From assembly GCF_000142805.1 (NCBI RefSeq), contig NC_013079.1:930001-994000 (forward strand): DNA of 64,000 nt. Reading direction: 5' to 3'. Each line of letters begins with the position of its first letter. Position 1 is the first letter of the stretch. The position numbers and the translations under genes are program-made. Shown here in pieces: positions 8,865-19,062 of the stretch. Under the pieces are notes generated by a model, which had not been told where the DNA came from, made no database searches, and worked only from the letters and a program-made list of their open reading frames with translations. The DNA is from Lachancea thermotolerans CBS 6340. Taxonomy: Eukaryota; Ascomycota; Saccharomycetes; Saccharomycetales; Saccharomycetaceae.

Positions 8865-10020
8865 CTAACTCCCCGCCCTGCTGGTAATGAGACAGATGTC
8901 TTATCCTTGCCCGCTAATTCCCAGCCAGGCCCGGAGCACTACGGGGTTAGAACCAATGTATCCCGAAGCGTTATTCGAGACGAGAGATTTGGCCAGGTTA
9001 AAAACGGGGGAAACCAAAGATAAGCCGGCGTGTTATTGGGGCGAATAAAGTTGCGACTGAGACAAAAAAGCACATATAAAGCACAGGACTGCTTATACTG
9101 CGCATACCGCAGCAATCCAGTTCGTGGATTAAAAAGAGGCGTTGATGGGCCTAGCCACCAGCGTACACACTGACTCGACGGGGGCTACTCTTCAAAAAAA
9201 GAACCTTTTGCAGTGTATTGCATCTGAAATTCGCGGCTCTCCAGTTTAACTAGTTACCGAGTTGGGACTCCTTCATGAAGCTAGATAGGAGGGGACCGAT
9301 ATGAGTTAGAAGCAAGACGACAGACATGCGCTTAAAACCCAGAGTGGCTGAGGGTTTGGCAAATCCGAACAAGCGCTGCTCAATCAATACGAGGTGCAGG
9401 CAAAAGGGCGGCCTGTTGTAACTTAGCTCCAGTGCTGAGCGCTGTAGCTGTCCCCGCAGTTGGTGTCACGCACACCCATGAACTGGTGCAACAATTTCTA
9501 CAGTGTAGAACCATCAGTAGAAGAAGACCGAAGGGCATGAAAACACCCTTATGTGATAAGCTATTGAATTTCTAAAGAGTAAGTCATGAAGTTGAATCCT
9601 CGGCGCCGAAGCGCTCGATGCTCGCGCCTCCCTGCGTGCTCAAGCTAAAAGGCACCGGTTGCTAACACAAAGCGCTATCCATCTTATTCGTAACATACTT
9701 GTCCGCTAGCTCTTTTTGTAATGCTTTACATTTCCTGCTTGTTATCACTAATTTTCCGCTACTGATTAGCCAGTCCAAGACAGCCTAAATCAGTCAAGCT
9801 CAGCACGGCCTCTAATAAATTGGTTTGATATTTTTCCTTTAACAGGCTCATTCGAAACTTCACCTAGAACTGCGTATTCGGCTTCTACTTTATTTTAGTA
9901 AACGTATCCGCTAAATACAGCTACAACAGTGACAATGAAGCGATCATTATCGATTTGCAAACTTGTCTGTGATATGTTGTACAGTACATATAATGATATT
10001 TCTGCATCCAAATTATAACT
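8865..10020. other. long intergenic region between PRB1 and tRNA-Leu
   Basis: No gene-sized frame. The stretch 9060-9550 is richer in G+C than typical intergenic DNA here and has short self-complementary pieces, so an unrecognised structured RNA is possible. I could not match it to any snoRNA or other known RNA. The rest looks like extended PRB1 promoter sequence. Confidence 0.4.
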
Positions 10021-10135
10021 GGTTGTTTGGCCGAGCGGTCTAAGGCGCCTGATTCAAGATATGTGATCTTGACACTGATAACAGTGGAGCACTCAGGTAT
10101 CGTAAGATGCAAGAGTTCGAATCTCTTAGCAACCA
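10021..10135 (+). tRNA. tRNA-Leu (anticodon CAA) with intron
   Basis: Acceptor stem GGTTGTT pairs with AGCAACC, with discriminator A at 10135. B box GTTCGAATC is present. The anticodon loop TTCAAGA reads CAA. As in S. cerevisiae tRNA-Leu(CAA), an intron (10059-10090, 32 bases) follows one base after the anticodon and contains CTTG, which can pair with the anticodon region. Exons are 10021-10058 and 10091-10135. A run of seven T at 10139-10145 ends Pol III transcription. Confidence 0.97.
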
Positions 10136-10138
10136 TTA

Positions 10139-10145
10139 TTTTTTT
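10139..10145 (+). terminator. Pol III terminator of tRNA-Leu
   Basis: Seven consecutive T residues just after the tRNA 3' end. Confidence 0.85.
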
Positions 10146-10465
10146 GGCCACACAATTTTCTATATTTAATAACTATTTGCCGCTTGCGGGTTGCAGGTGT
10201 AGCCGAATACAAGGTGCAATCGCTTTCAAAAATAAAGGGGGCTATCATCTGCGATTGTAACAACGACCCAACCTTTGAAATATCATTATTACACTTCCAG
10301 GCCACGAACAATTTTTAGCATAGCTGAATGCAAATCTGTGGCTTCTGATCGGAAATTTATCAGTTCAATTTAGTGTATCTAAGGTCCTATATATTCACGT
10401 CCAGTTTCTCACAAAAAGCGCATGAACTCATTGAACCATTTGCAGACACGCCTCTTAAATATGCC
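10146..10465. other. intergenic region after tRNA-Leu
   Basis: No gene seen. It contains the 3' flank of the convergent acetyltransferase gene. Confidence 0.5.
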
Positions 10466-11992
10466 TCATAGAGCGAGTGTTTGCTCCTTAAACAGCTCAC
10501 AAACGTCGGCCCAATCGTGTTCGCTTGCCACAGAACCTTGAGCCGCGCACGCAACAATATTCATACCACCAACATCAGTGGTGCATGAATTGCAGACAAA
10601 AGTGTGTCTCAGGCTGCCTAACGATTGAGCAAATACGAGATCCCTGACATAGTACCCATCAGTTTCTTTTTTTTGCTGAAAGTATCCGACATTACTTAGA
10701 ATTACGCCCTGGCGAGGCTTTCCGAGTAAATCATCCATTATGACCTTGTCCATGTTTGATTTTTCGCGCAAGCTGTCTAACATGAGTGCCCCCAGCGGAA
10801 AAAGGTAGTGCTTTTTTTCCATGGCGCTGTTAAAAACACCTTGGTAGTAATCGACTAATGACCAAAAAGCGTCCTTGTCCTCGCCAACATTGAAGGATGA
10901 GATAAGGTAATTGTATCGTGTACCACCAACATTGCTCCCATATTTATACATTGATCTAAGTTCAGGATCATCTGGCAGCATCTGAGCTGTGTTCATAGTT
11001 ATCACCACGTCGAAAAACCATTCTCTCATGGATTTTGAAAACACCCTACCCGATTTATACATCGAGGTTAACCAGCAGGCTTGAAGAAAAGGCGTCATCG
11101 TGCAGCCAGGAAGACGCGACTTCAGCTTCTGCTTAATTGTCTTCATTTGCTCAGCGCTAAAATTCAAAAAGTATGAATAATAAGTCTTGTTTTCACCAAC
11201 TTCGTCGATTCGAGTGACTAACGGCCCTTTTGAATAGTAGCCCAGGTAGTCTCTCACATAAGAGCTTGATAGTAATTGCAACAAGTATGAGATAGGCGGC
11301 TTGTAGTCAATCCGATTTTCAATAGGATCAGGTAGTTTACGCAAACCTTCATAGTCTGAGGAATAATTGAAGATGATGTCGCTATCAGGTAGAGTCTCTG
11401 GAACATGATTGAGTTGCTCGGAGAGATCGCGCATCAAGTTCGCGGCAGAGCGGCCATCGCTGGAACAATGATTAGTGATGTATATGAACTTTCTCCATAA
11501 ATTGCTTTCGCCTTCCGGGAAGCAGAGCAACCTCCAATTTGGCTTGAGAGGGTCTCCATAAGGTATGCGGATGTCAGCTATAATGTCAAAGATTTTTTTG
11601 GAATACTGGCCCCCATTTTGTGAAAATTCTTCAATTGCCTCCGAAACAACTGTACCATATTCTTCCTGTTCATTCATTACAATGTCTGAGAGCAGCACGT
11701 TGTCAAGAAGGCGCATATCCTCATGTTGTAGCGTAGGCTGTGCCAAAAACTCATCGCTCGCGTAGTACTCAAGATGATTTGGCCAGTGCTTGGGAAGAAC
11801 TTGATGAACAAGAATTGGATTTTGCAGGCAAATAGATCTAAGGGCATATGCGAGTTGCTTAGGAGAGCAGGGCTTGCTTAGTTCGCAATACATGCTGAAG
11901 TTCGCATATAGTTTTTGCCTCTGGGTTATTGAGAAGTAGTTTTCCAAATGACCTAATGGCCGTGCATGTCCCCGCTCTTTTAACGAATCCAT
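10466..11992 (-). CDS. ATF2: alcohol O-acetyltransferase, Atf1/Atf2 family
   Basis: Enzyme of the fungal alcohol acetyltransferase family, which transfers acetyl from acetyl-CoA to alcohols (volatile esters) and, for Atf2, to sterols for export. The HxxxD catalytic motif of the BAHD-like acyltransferase fold is seen as NHCSSDG (His175, Asp179). The N-terminal RPLGHLENYF and the C-terminal GVILSNVGYF region are typical of the family. The length, 508, is close to Atf1 (525) and Atf2 (535). Pre-duplication yeasts usually carry one such gene, so the choice of ATF2 over ATF1 is loose. It follows FUM1 on the same strand with about 270 bp between. Start is ATG. Confidence 0.78.
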   Translation of the reverse strand: MDSLKERGHARPLGHLENYFSITQRQKLYANFSMYCELSKPCSPKQLAYALRSICLQNPILVHQVLPKHWPNHLEYYASDEFLAQPTLQHEDMRLLDNVLLSDIVMNEQEEYGTVVSEAIEEFSQNGGQYSKKIFDIIADIRIPYGDPLKPNWRLLCFPEGESNLWRKFIYITNHCSSDGRSAANLMRDLSEQLNHVPETLPDSDIIFNYSSDYEGLRKLPDPIENRIDYKPPISYLLQLLSSSYVRDYLGYYSKGPLVTRIDEVGENKTYYSYFLNFSAEQMKTIKQKLKSRLPGCTMTPFLQACWLTSMYKSGRVFSKSMREWFFDVVITMNTAQMLPDDPELRSMYKYGSNVGGTRYNYLISSFNVGEDKDAFWSLVDYYQGVFNSAMEKKHYLFPLGALMLDSLREKSNMDKVIMDDLLGKPRQGVILSNVGYFQQKKETDGYYVRDLVFAQSLGSLRHTFVCNSCTTDVGGMNIVACAAQGSVASEHDWADVCELFKEQTLAL

Positions 11993-12262
11993 ATCGGGGC
12001 TTCCCTGTTTGGAGTTATAGTACTTATGAAGATACTGGTATGCATCATCCTAAACCCTTTGTCTTTTTTCTCGTTTCCCAGATCCTAATTTCTCGAGCTT
12101 AAAAGAAAGCCTCGTATAGTTGCAAACGAGTCGGCCGTAAAAGCTTGACTAAAGTGGAAAAGATATTTACAAGAATTAATAGCTCACACCGGCTTTAGCT
12201 CCGAGGCATGTTGCATGAAAATGTGGGCATAAGCTATAAAACGTCTTCTTAGTATAAATTAT

Positions 12263-13741
12263 TTATTTTGGGCCCACCATGTTTTCAGGAACTACCCACT
12301 GGTCAAATTCAGCACTAGTCAACACTTTCAGTTCAAGGGCAGACTCTTTCAGAGTTATGCCTTTCTTATGAGCGTTTTTAGCAACCTTTGAGGCAGCATC
12401 GTAGCCGATCTTGGGGTTCAAAGCGGTAACCAACATCAAAGACTCGTGAAGTAATTTTGCGATCTTGTCTCTGTTAGCCTCAATACCGTCGACGCAGTGA
12501 ACTCTGAACGAGTAACACGCATCGCCCAGCAATCTGACCGAGCTCAAGAGGTTGGATATCATTACGGGCTTGAAAACATTCAGTTCAAATTGGCCAGAGG
12601 CGCCAGCAAAAGTGATTGCAGCGTTGTTGCCCATAACTTGGACACAAACTTGGGTCATGGCCTCATTTTGGGTTGGATTGACTTTACCGGGCATGATCGA
12701 GGAGCCTGGCTCATTTTCTGGCAGCGAAAGTTCACCGTAACCGCAGCGGGGACCAGAACCAAGGTACCTTATATCGTTTGCAATCTTGAAGAGAGAGCAA
12801 GCCAAAGTGTTTAAGGCACCAGAACACTCAACAATAGCGTCATGAGCAGCCAATGCCTCGAATTTGTTGGGTGCCGTTTTGAAGTCAATACCTGTTTCTT
12901 TGCTAACCTGCTCAGCGATCTTTTCTCCGAACCCAACTTTGGTGTTTAGGCCAGTGCCAACGGCAGTACCACCTTGGGCCAAAAACTTGAGGTGAATGAG
13001 CGATTGTTCGACGCGCGAAATACCATTCGTCAATTGTTGCACGTATCCACTAAACTCCTGCCCCAAGGTAAGAGGAGTAGCATCCTGCAGATGAGTTCTG
13101 CCGATCTTGACAATGGATTCAAACTCTTTTGACTTGGTAGCGAAGGAATCTCTCAAAGCGGTTAATTCTGGAAGTAGTGAGTGTGTAATCTCGGTAACAG
13201 CCGCGATATGCATGACCGAGGGGAACGTGTCGTTGGAAGACTGCGCCTGGTTACAGTGATTGTTTGGGTGGATACTCTTGGTGCCCATCTTTCCGCCAAC
13301 TATCTCAATCGCCCTGTTAGAGATGACCTCATTGGCATTCATGTTACTTTGAGTACCAGAACCAGTCTGGAAGACTACCAGTGGAAAGTGGTCCACGAGC
13401 TTGCCACTAATGACCTCGTCAGCAGCTTGTTGGATGGGCTTAGAAATTTTCGGGTCAAGCGTTCCAAGAGATTCGTTGACAATTGCTGCAGACTTCTTCA
13501 AAATACCGAATGCTCTCACAACTGGTTCGGGCATGCGCTCGCGGGCGCCACCGATTTTAAAGTTCTCCAACGAGCGTTGAGTTTGCGCGCCCCAGTACTT
13601 ATCAGCTGGCACGTTGATCTCGCCAAAAGCGTCCGTCTCAACCCGGCATTTCTGGCTGATAGCAGACGATGTGGAAATCAGCCTGGTTTTAGGACTCCCC
13701 GAAAGGCTTTTGTTGGCCACCTCAGCGGTTAGTTTGAACAT
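12263..13741 (-). CDS. FUM1: fumarase, mitochondrial/cytosolic
   Basis: Class II fumarate hydratase, converting fumarate to L-malate in the TCA cycle; in yeast a single product is shared between mitochondria and cytosol, where it also acts in the DNA-damage response. Residues 1-28 are Lys/Arg/Ser/Thr-rich without acidic residues apart from one Glu, a mitochondrial presequence. The mature enzyme starts near [13 protein letters not shown]. Substrate-site segments are present: GSGTQSNMN, the HPNNHCN/SSNDTFP region, [11 protein letters not shown], and the lyase signature [11 protein letters not shown]. The length, 492, matches S. cerevisiae (488). KEL3 lies close by, as in S. cerevisiae, although SOM1 and PCM1 are interposed here. 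Confidence 0.97.
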   Translation of the reverse strand: MFKLTAEVANKSLSGSPKTRLISTSSAISQKCRVETDAFGEINVPADKYWGAQTQRSLENFKIGGARERMPEPVVRAFGILKKSAAIVNESLGTLDPKISKPIQQAADEVISGKLVDHFPLVVFQTGSGTQSNMNANEVISNRAIEIVGGKMGTKSIHPNNHCNQAQSSNDTFPSVMHIAAVTEITHSLLPELTALRDSFATKSKEFESIVKIGRTHLQDATPLTLGQEFSGYVQQLTNGISRVEQSLIHLKFLAQGGTAVGTGLNTKVGFGEKIAEQVSKETGIDFKTAPNKFEALAAHDAIVECSGALNTLACSLFKIANDIRYLGSGPRCGYGELSLPENEPGSSIMPGKVNPTQNEAMTQVCVQVMGNNAAITFAGASGQFELNVFKPVMISNLLSSVRLLGDACYSFRVHCVDGIEANRDKIAKLLHESLMLVTALNPKIGYDAASKVAKNAHKKGITLKESALELKVLTSAEFDQWVVPENMVGPK

Positions 13742-14501
13742 TGTAGCCAGTTTTGTCTCAAGAGCGCTGAGCAGTTGTGGCTTAGGAAAGCTGGGCGTTT
13801 ACAGCGTTTAATTCGATCCTTTAAAGTTGATCTCCGTTCACTCCTTAGTGCTCGTTATATAATACTATTTAACGCTTTTGAAAATTGAAAGCTCGGCCCC
13901 GAGTACGATTTTATTTTTCGAGCGAACGTTTCCGACGTCAGCTCTCTACAGGCGCAACCATGTTGAATATGAGAAACCTTTGAAGAGATCTTGCTGGCTG
14001 CGCCAAATTTCCGCGGTGTTCTTATGGAGAAAGTAAACTAGCGCAGCACTTTTTGTAAATATACAGGTGGGGTCCGTTGACTGAAATAAAGACGAAGCAC
14101 CAGGGAAGTTCAAAATCCTTTCAGTGATCATGAAAGGCTTGGGAAAAACTTGGCCCCGGATTTTCTGAATAAACATGCTTACCCTTAATCAAACGGTGTT
14201 ACCACCGGGCAAAAGTGATTGTAGTAGTCCCAGACTGGAGGAAAGCACGCCAAGTGCGGTGTAGATAGCGCCTGAACGCGGACACTCTATGAATACCTCG
14301 GAAATCTCATGAAAGACACCAAAGCACAATCGAAAACTGCGCTTTTCTGGCGATAGCTAGTTTGCCGTCTTAGCTTCTGTTCAGAATGCGCGCTTTGGCA
14401 GCTCTCAAAAATAACTCGACACACGAGGAAAAGCCGCTGCCTTTGAGAGTCAAGTCGGCCAGCAGTCTTCGGCCTCTCTCAGAATCCAGGAGATTTGACT
14501 C
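13742..14501. other. FUM1 promoter region / SOM1 3' side
   Basis: About 760 bp without a convincing gene. A 76-codon ATG frame on the minus strand (13946-14176) shows no recognisable features. No RNA gene or repeat found. Confidence 0.45.
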
Positions 14502-14771
14502 TCACGTACATCTCCGGCTGGATTCCCAAAATCGCGTGACAGTGGCGTCAAAGGCCAGATGGTTCGTATCTTGATCCGTGACTTCTATCCTAACTATTCT
14601 CTTGCCCGCTCCACATTCCTTGAAAAGCCTCTTGAATGGTGTGCATACGTACTCGTGTCCGTTGAACTCGCATTCATTTTGGACTAGAGCCTTCAAAAAA
14701 CAGGGCTCAGCGGCCTTCTCCCATATGCCCTTTAATTCCTCTTTTCCAAACACTAGTGTAGGTGGTGCCAT
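14502..14771 (-). CDS. SOM1: Som1, subunit of the mitochondrial inner-membrane peptidase complex
   Basis: Small Cys-rich protein of the intermembrane space that supports Imp1 substrate processing. The protein begins MAPPT, as S. cerevisiae Som1 does. It carries the conserved core LKALVQNECEF, then EYVC, PFKRLF and a third Cys, followed by EVTDQDTN, matching the end of the S. cerevisiae protein. The open frame extends eight codons further 5', but the MAPPT methionine is chosen because of this match, giving 89 residues against 74. The extra length is a C-terminal tail of about 20 residues. It is divergent from PCM1 with only 97 bp between, the same pair as in S. cerevisiae. Imp1 in turn processes Cyb2, encoded elsewhere in this window. 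Confidence 0.85.
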   Translation of the reverse strand: MAPPTLVFGKEELKGIWEKAAEPCFLKALVQNECEFNGHEYVCTPFKRLFKECGAGKRIVRIEVTDQDTNHLAFDATVTRFWESSRRCT

Positions 14772-14868
14772 TATATCTGGTTCTTTTGTTCTCAAAGCGA
14801 AATATACAGAAGTGCTATGTCTGGTGAAACAAAATCATTCTTGTAACTACCACAAAGCTGACATTACC

Positions 14869-16503
14869 ATGCTAGATACAAAAACTCTTGAGACACTTTA
14901 TGAAACCCATTGCAAGTCAGGATTCACTTATGCATATGGAACCGCCGGTTTTCGCTACAAAGCAGATGTTTTAGACACCGTTATGTTTACTACTGGTGTC
15001 TTGGCCGGTTTGCGATCCATCTACTTAGAAGGCCGCACCGTGGGCGTAATGATTACTGCATCTCATAACCCGCCAGAAGATAACGGTGTTAAAATCGTGG
15101 ATCCTAAGGGCGAGATGCTTGAGCAAAGCTGGGAATCTTACGCCACTGATCTTGCCAACAGTGCCACGCAGAGTTTTACCGCATTCTTAGCGTATCTCCA
15201 GAACCTCGTGTCCGAGCTGGGCCTTGACACAGATGCTCTTGGAAGTTTAGCGGTCGCTCGCGATTCAAGAGAGTCAGGTCCCCGCCTTCTCCACGCTCTT
15301 TTAAACGGCTCACGAGTTTTGCCCAACATCCGTATTACAGACTACGGTCTACTAACGACACCTCAGTTACATTTCTTAACGAGCAAAAGAAATGAGCTAC
15401 CCAATGACACCGCTATCGACAGGTTCTTTTACTACAAAGAGTTTTTATCTGCGTGGGACGATATCACCGCCTTGTGTGGAATCCAATCCCTCCCTTACAA
15501 ATTGGAAATCGACGCTGCCAATGGGATCGGTGCCCCCCGCGTGAAAGAAATGCTTTCTACACACAAGTTTTTTGATGGTGTTTTTAGGGTAGTGAATGAT
15601 GACTGGGAAACGCCGGCGTCGCTTAACCACCTATGTGGTGCTGACTATGTCAAAACTAACCAGCGTCTTCCCTATGGGATCCAAGCGAACAACGACTGCC
15701 AACGCATATGCTGCTCATTTGACGGCGACGCAGACAGAATTGTTTTCTACTTTTGCGACTCCGAAGGCCAGTTCAGGCTCCTTGACGGCGACAAAATGGC
15801 AACACTGTTTGCCAAGTTTTTCCAGGATATCTTGTCGAGCGCGAACCTTCAAGAACGTCTCTCTTTGGGCGTCGTGCAGACCGCTTACGCAAATGGCAGT
15901 TCCACTCACTATATTGAACGAGTGCTAGGAATTCCAGTTACTTGCACACCAACGGGTGTGAAACACTTGCATCATGAAGCTATTAATTACGATATCGGCG
16001 TCTATTTTGAAGCCAACGGTCACGGCACAGTGGTGTTCTCCAAAAAATTTGACGAAGTTGTCAACAGTGGTCTCTCAAATAAACATCAATCGGATTCCAG
16101 TCTTCAAAGTCTGGAGGTTCTATCCAAGTTTGCCAACTTGATTAACCAAACTGTTGGCGATGCCATCTCCGACATGATGGGCGTACTAGCTGTCCTTTCA
16201 ATTCTAAAATGGACACCCCAAAAGTGGAACCAAGAGTACACAGACTTACCCAACAAGTTAGTCAAAGTTCTTGTGCCAGATAGGACGGTTTTCAAGACTA
16301 CCAACGCCGAGCGACAACTATTAAGCCCACTTGGCCTACAACCTAAGATTAACGCACTCGTTGCTGAATATCATCAAGCCAGATCCTTTGTGAGAGCCAG
16401 CGGAACTGAAGATGCTGTAAGAGTTTACGCTGAAGCCAGCACTCGTGAGGAAGCCGATTCTTTGGCTTCGAGAGTTAGTCAAGTTGTCGAGCACAACGGC
16501 TAG
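14869..16503 (+). CDS. PCM1: phosphoacetylglucosamine mutase
   Basis: Converts GlcNAc-6-phosphate to GlcNAc-1-phosphate on the way to UDP-GlcNAc for chitin, N-glycans and GPI anchors; cytosolic. An N-terminal YGTAGFR segment is followed by the phosphoserine loop TASHNPPEDNG, the metal loop DGDADR, and the C-terminal phosphate-binding RASGTEDAVRVY. The frame is open much further upstream, but that part overlaps SOM1 on the other strand. The ATG at 14869 gives 544 residues, close to S. cerevisiae Pcm1 (557), with the expected short lead before YGTAGFR. Confidence 0.95.
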   Translation: MLDTKTLETLYETHCKSGFTYAYGTAGFRYKADVLDTVMFTTGVLAGLRSIYLEGRTVGVMITASHNPPEDNGVKIVDPKGEMLEQSWESYATDLANSATQSFTAFLAYLQNLVSELGLDTDALGSLAVARDSRESGPRLLHALLNGSRVLPNIRITDYGLLTTPQLHFLTSKRNELPNDTAIDRFFYYKEFLSAWDDITALCGIQSLPYKLEIDAANGIGAPRVKEMLSTHKFFDGVFRVVNDDWETPASLNHLCGADYVKTNQRLPYGIQANNDCQRICCSFDGDADRIVFYFCDSEGQFRLLDGDKMATLFAKFFQDILSSANLQERLSLGVVQTAYANGSSTHYIERVLGIPVTCTPTGVKHLHHEAINYDIGVYFEANGHGTVVFSKKFDEVVNSGLSNKHQSDSSLQSLEVLSKFANLINQTVGDAISDMMGVLAVLSILKWTPQKWNQEYTDLPNKLVKVLVPDRTVFKTTNAERQLLSPLGLQPKINALVAEYHQARSFVRASGTEDAVRVYAEASTREEADSLASRVSQVVEHNG

Positions 16504-16631
16504 AAAAAATTTGAGCTTTTCCACAACTTCAACGGAGGAGCACTATATAAATTGTAGAGTTGTTTAGAAGATAAAGCCAGCTGCTATCAAAGCACCCCAG
16601 GACTTGAAGAACATTTCATACAACGTATTCA

Positions 16632-18560
16632 ATGGCTAAAAAGAACAAGAAGGATAAGGAAGCAAAGAAAGCTCGTGCCGAGCTTAAGAACAAAAAAAAT
16701 CTCGAAAAGGCCGAGGTCAAGGACAAGAAGAGAAGCAAAAAGCTCAATTCTGAGGACGACGATGACTTAGACATTGACGAGATCCTCGAGAACTTTAGAA
16801 AGGAGCAAGAGCTCTTTCAAGAAGTGGTCGTAACTCCCGTGAAAAGGCCTAGCCCGAGAAGTAATGTGTGTATGGTGCCAAATCCGTCGCATGGAAAGCG
16901 CGAACTGCTTATTTTTGGTGGGGAATACACCAATCAAACCTCATCTACAACAACGTTTTACAATGAGCTTTTCACCTACTCCTTAGATACCGATCAATGG
17001 AAGAAGATAACTTCCAGGAACGCACCAATGCCGCGATCATCGGCCGCAGCTGCGGGGCACCCAAGCGGCGTAGTATTAATTCATGGCGGTGAGTTTTCGT
17101 CTCCCAAACAAAACACGTTTTACCACTATTCAGATTCCTGGTTACTGGACTGTTCAAGCAAAGAATGGACAAAGATTGACCAAAAAAATGGACCTAGCGC
17201 TCGTTCAGGTCACCGCATGACCGTCTGGAAGAACTTCTTTGTGATGCATGGAGGGTTCAGAGACCTGGGAACATCAACTACTTACCTTAACGACTGCTGG
17301 CTTTTCGACATTACGACTTACAAGTGGAAGCAAGTTGAATTTCCACCCAACCATCCTGTTCCGGACGCTAGATCGGGACATTCTTTAATTCCGACGCAGG
17401 AAGGTGCGATAGTTTGGGGCGGTTACTGCAAAATAAAAGCTAAGAAGGGTCTTCAAAAAGGTAAAATCCTAACTGATTGCTGGTACTTAAGAATGAAATC
17501 TGATATTACAGGAATTAGATGGGAAAGACGCAAAAAGCAAGGATTTCAGCCGTCGCCTAGAGTTGGTTGTTCCATGGCCCACCACAAAGGCAGAGGGATT
17601 TTGTTTGGAGGTGTATATGACTACGAAGAAACCGAAGAAGGATTGAGCTCCGAGTTTTTCAATGACTTGCTCTCATACCAAGTTGAAGCGAACAGATGGT
17701 ACTCCATTAAAATGAGACCTCAGAAGAAGAAAATAGTCGCTGCTTCAAAAAGTGCCAAGAGTAAAGATGATGAATTAGTTGGAATACTAAATGACATTCT
17801 TCAGAAGGCCAATTTGGCTGATGAGGAAAACGAGGAAAACGAAAGCGATAGCGAAATCGAAAAAGAGCTGCACAGGCTTGATGAAGAAGAATTGTTAGGG
17901 CACCAACAAAAACAGTATCCCGTGGTTGCTCAACTTCCTCACTCACGTTTCAACGCTGCCACCACTGTAGTTGATGACACCTTGTTTATATTTGGCGGAT
18001 CTTGGGAATATGGCGAGAGAGATTTCTCAATTGATTCTTTCTACAGCATTGACTTGAATAGAACTGATGGTGTTAGAGTATTCTGGGAGGACCTTGAGGA
18101 GATTGAAAAGGCAAAGGATCAAGGATTAGAAGAGGATGAAGAAGAAGAAGAAGAAGAGGATGATGATGATGAAGACGATGAAGAAGAGACTTTGGATGAA
18201 GAACTAATAGCTGAGATGGAAGATGATAAACAAGAAGAAGAAGAACAAGAAGAAGAAGAAGAAGAAGAAGAGGCGGGGCCAGAAATTCCTGACCCTAGAC
18301 CGTGGTTGCCTCACCCCAAAGCGTTTGAAACCCTTCGTGCTTTCTACATTCGTACAGGCGCCGAGTTTTTGCAATGGGCGATTTCAAACAACAGGTCCGC
18401 CAAAGGGAAGCACTTGAAAAAACAGTCATTTGATCTTTCTCAAGACCGTTGGTGGGAGAGGCGTGAGCAAGTGAGGATTGAGGAAGATAAACTTGAAGAG
18501 ATGGGTGGAGTCGAAAACATCATTGAAAGAGATTCCTCTCATTCAACAAAACGAAGATGA
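16632..18560 (+). CDS. KEL3: Kel3, kelch-repeat protein
   Basis: Cytoplasmic kelch-repeat protein of unclear role, equivalent to S. cerevisiae YPL263C (651 residues; 642 here). The first 45 residues are a Lys/Glu-rich basic segment. Kelch blades follow from about residue 75, with repeated IFGG/IHGG/MHGG turns and SARSGH segments, to about residue 480. The C-terminal third includes a dense Glu/Asp run encoded by GAA/GAT repeats (about 18,120-18,275), then a conserved end with RPWLPHPKAFETLR and a WW-containing segment. It lies downstream of PCM1 on the same strand. The ATG at 16632 gives the expected lysine-rich N-terminus. Confidence 0.92.
   Translation: MAKKNKKDKEAKKARAELKNKKNLEKAEVKDKKRSKKLNSEDDDDLDIDEILENFRKEQELFQEVVVTPVKRPSPRSNVCMVPNPSHGKRELLIFGGEYTNQTSSTTTFYNELFTYSLDTDQWKKITSRNAPMPRSSAAAAGHPSGVVLIHGGEFSSPKQNTFYHYSDSWLLDCSSKEWTKIDQKNGPSARSGHRMTVWKNFFVMHGGFRDLGTSTTYLNDCWLFDITTYKWKQVEFPPNHPVPDARSGHSLIPTQEGAIVWGGYCKIKAKKGLQKGKILTDCWYLRMKSDITGIRWERRKKQGFQPSPRVGCSMAHHKGRGILFGGVYDYEETEEGLSSEFFNDLLSYQVEANRWYSIKMRPQKKKIVAASKSAKSKDDELVGILNDILQKANLADEENEENESDSEIEKELHRLDEEELLGHQQKQYPVVAQLPHSRFNAATTVVDDTLFIFGGSWEYGERDFSIDSFYSIDLNRTDGVRVFWEDLEEIEKAKDQGLEEDEEEEEEEDDDDEDDEEETLDEELIAEMEDDKQEEEEQEEEEEEEEAGPEIPDPRPWLPHPKAFETLRAFYIRTGAEFLQWAISNNRSAKGKHLKKQSFDLSQDRWWERREQVRIEEDKLEEMGGVENIIERDSSHSTKRR
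18120..18275 (+). repeat. compound GAA/GAT microsatellite inside KEL3
   Basis: Imperfect trinucleotide repeats (GAA, GAT, GAG) encode two long Glu/Asp runs. Such tracts change length easily, so this part of Kel3 probably varies between strains. Confidence 0.8.
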
Positions 18561-19062
18561 GCTCTTAAATCTTGAAAGTTAATATCGCTTGCCAGTCACC
18601 GGCTTGCGTAGTGTTTGAGTGTTACAGAAATCGGCAACCTGTTGTTCTCTGATTATCTTTGCAAGATTTGAAGGTCGTTCATCTGAATTACAACCTTCTT
18701 GCATGCACTTTTAGGGGGAGGCCAGCAACTTTGCCCCACACCGAAAAGACTAAAGAGCGGAGCCCTTCTCCATTTTTGCATTAGAGAGAATCAGCTCAGT
18801 TGCGCTTAACCAGGTCGTGGTCGATCTCAAATCATTGGTGGTAGATGGCGACAGCGTTTATAAAATTGACTATATAGAGCCTCTGAATAGCGCGACATTT
18901 GCTAAAATAATACTTACTAGTGACTCTCTTTATCATTTAACCGCATTGCCATTAACCTAAATGTCATCATTGCGGACCTTTGGTATTTCTCGTATAATTA
19001 TTATATATTTATCCAATATCATCATTAAATCGAAAAATGCCTTAGCGGTCAGTGAAAGCAAG
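18561..19062. other. HAT2 promoter region
   Basis: No separate gene seen. TATAAA (18859-18864) and TATATA (18871-18876) lie about 190-200 bp upstream of the chosen HAT2 start. An in-frame upstream ATG at 18961 is discussed under HAT2. Confidence 0.5.

Noticed and set aside
13181-13732. 183-codon open frame antisense to FUM1
   Set aside because: Shadow of the highly conserved fumarase coding sequence.
14578-14868. 97-codon N-terminal extension of PCM1
   Set aside because: Overlaps SOM1 on the other strand and is absent from the mutase family; the ATG at 14869 gives the normal length.
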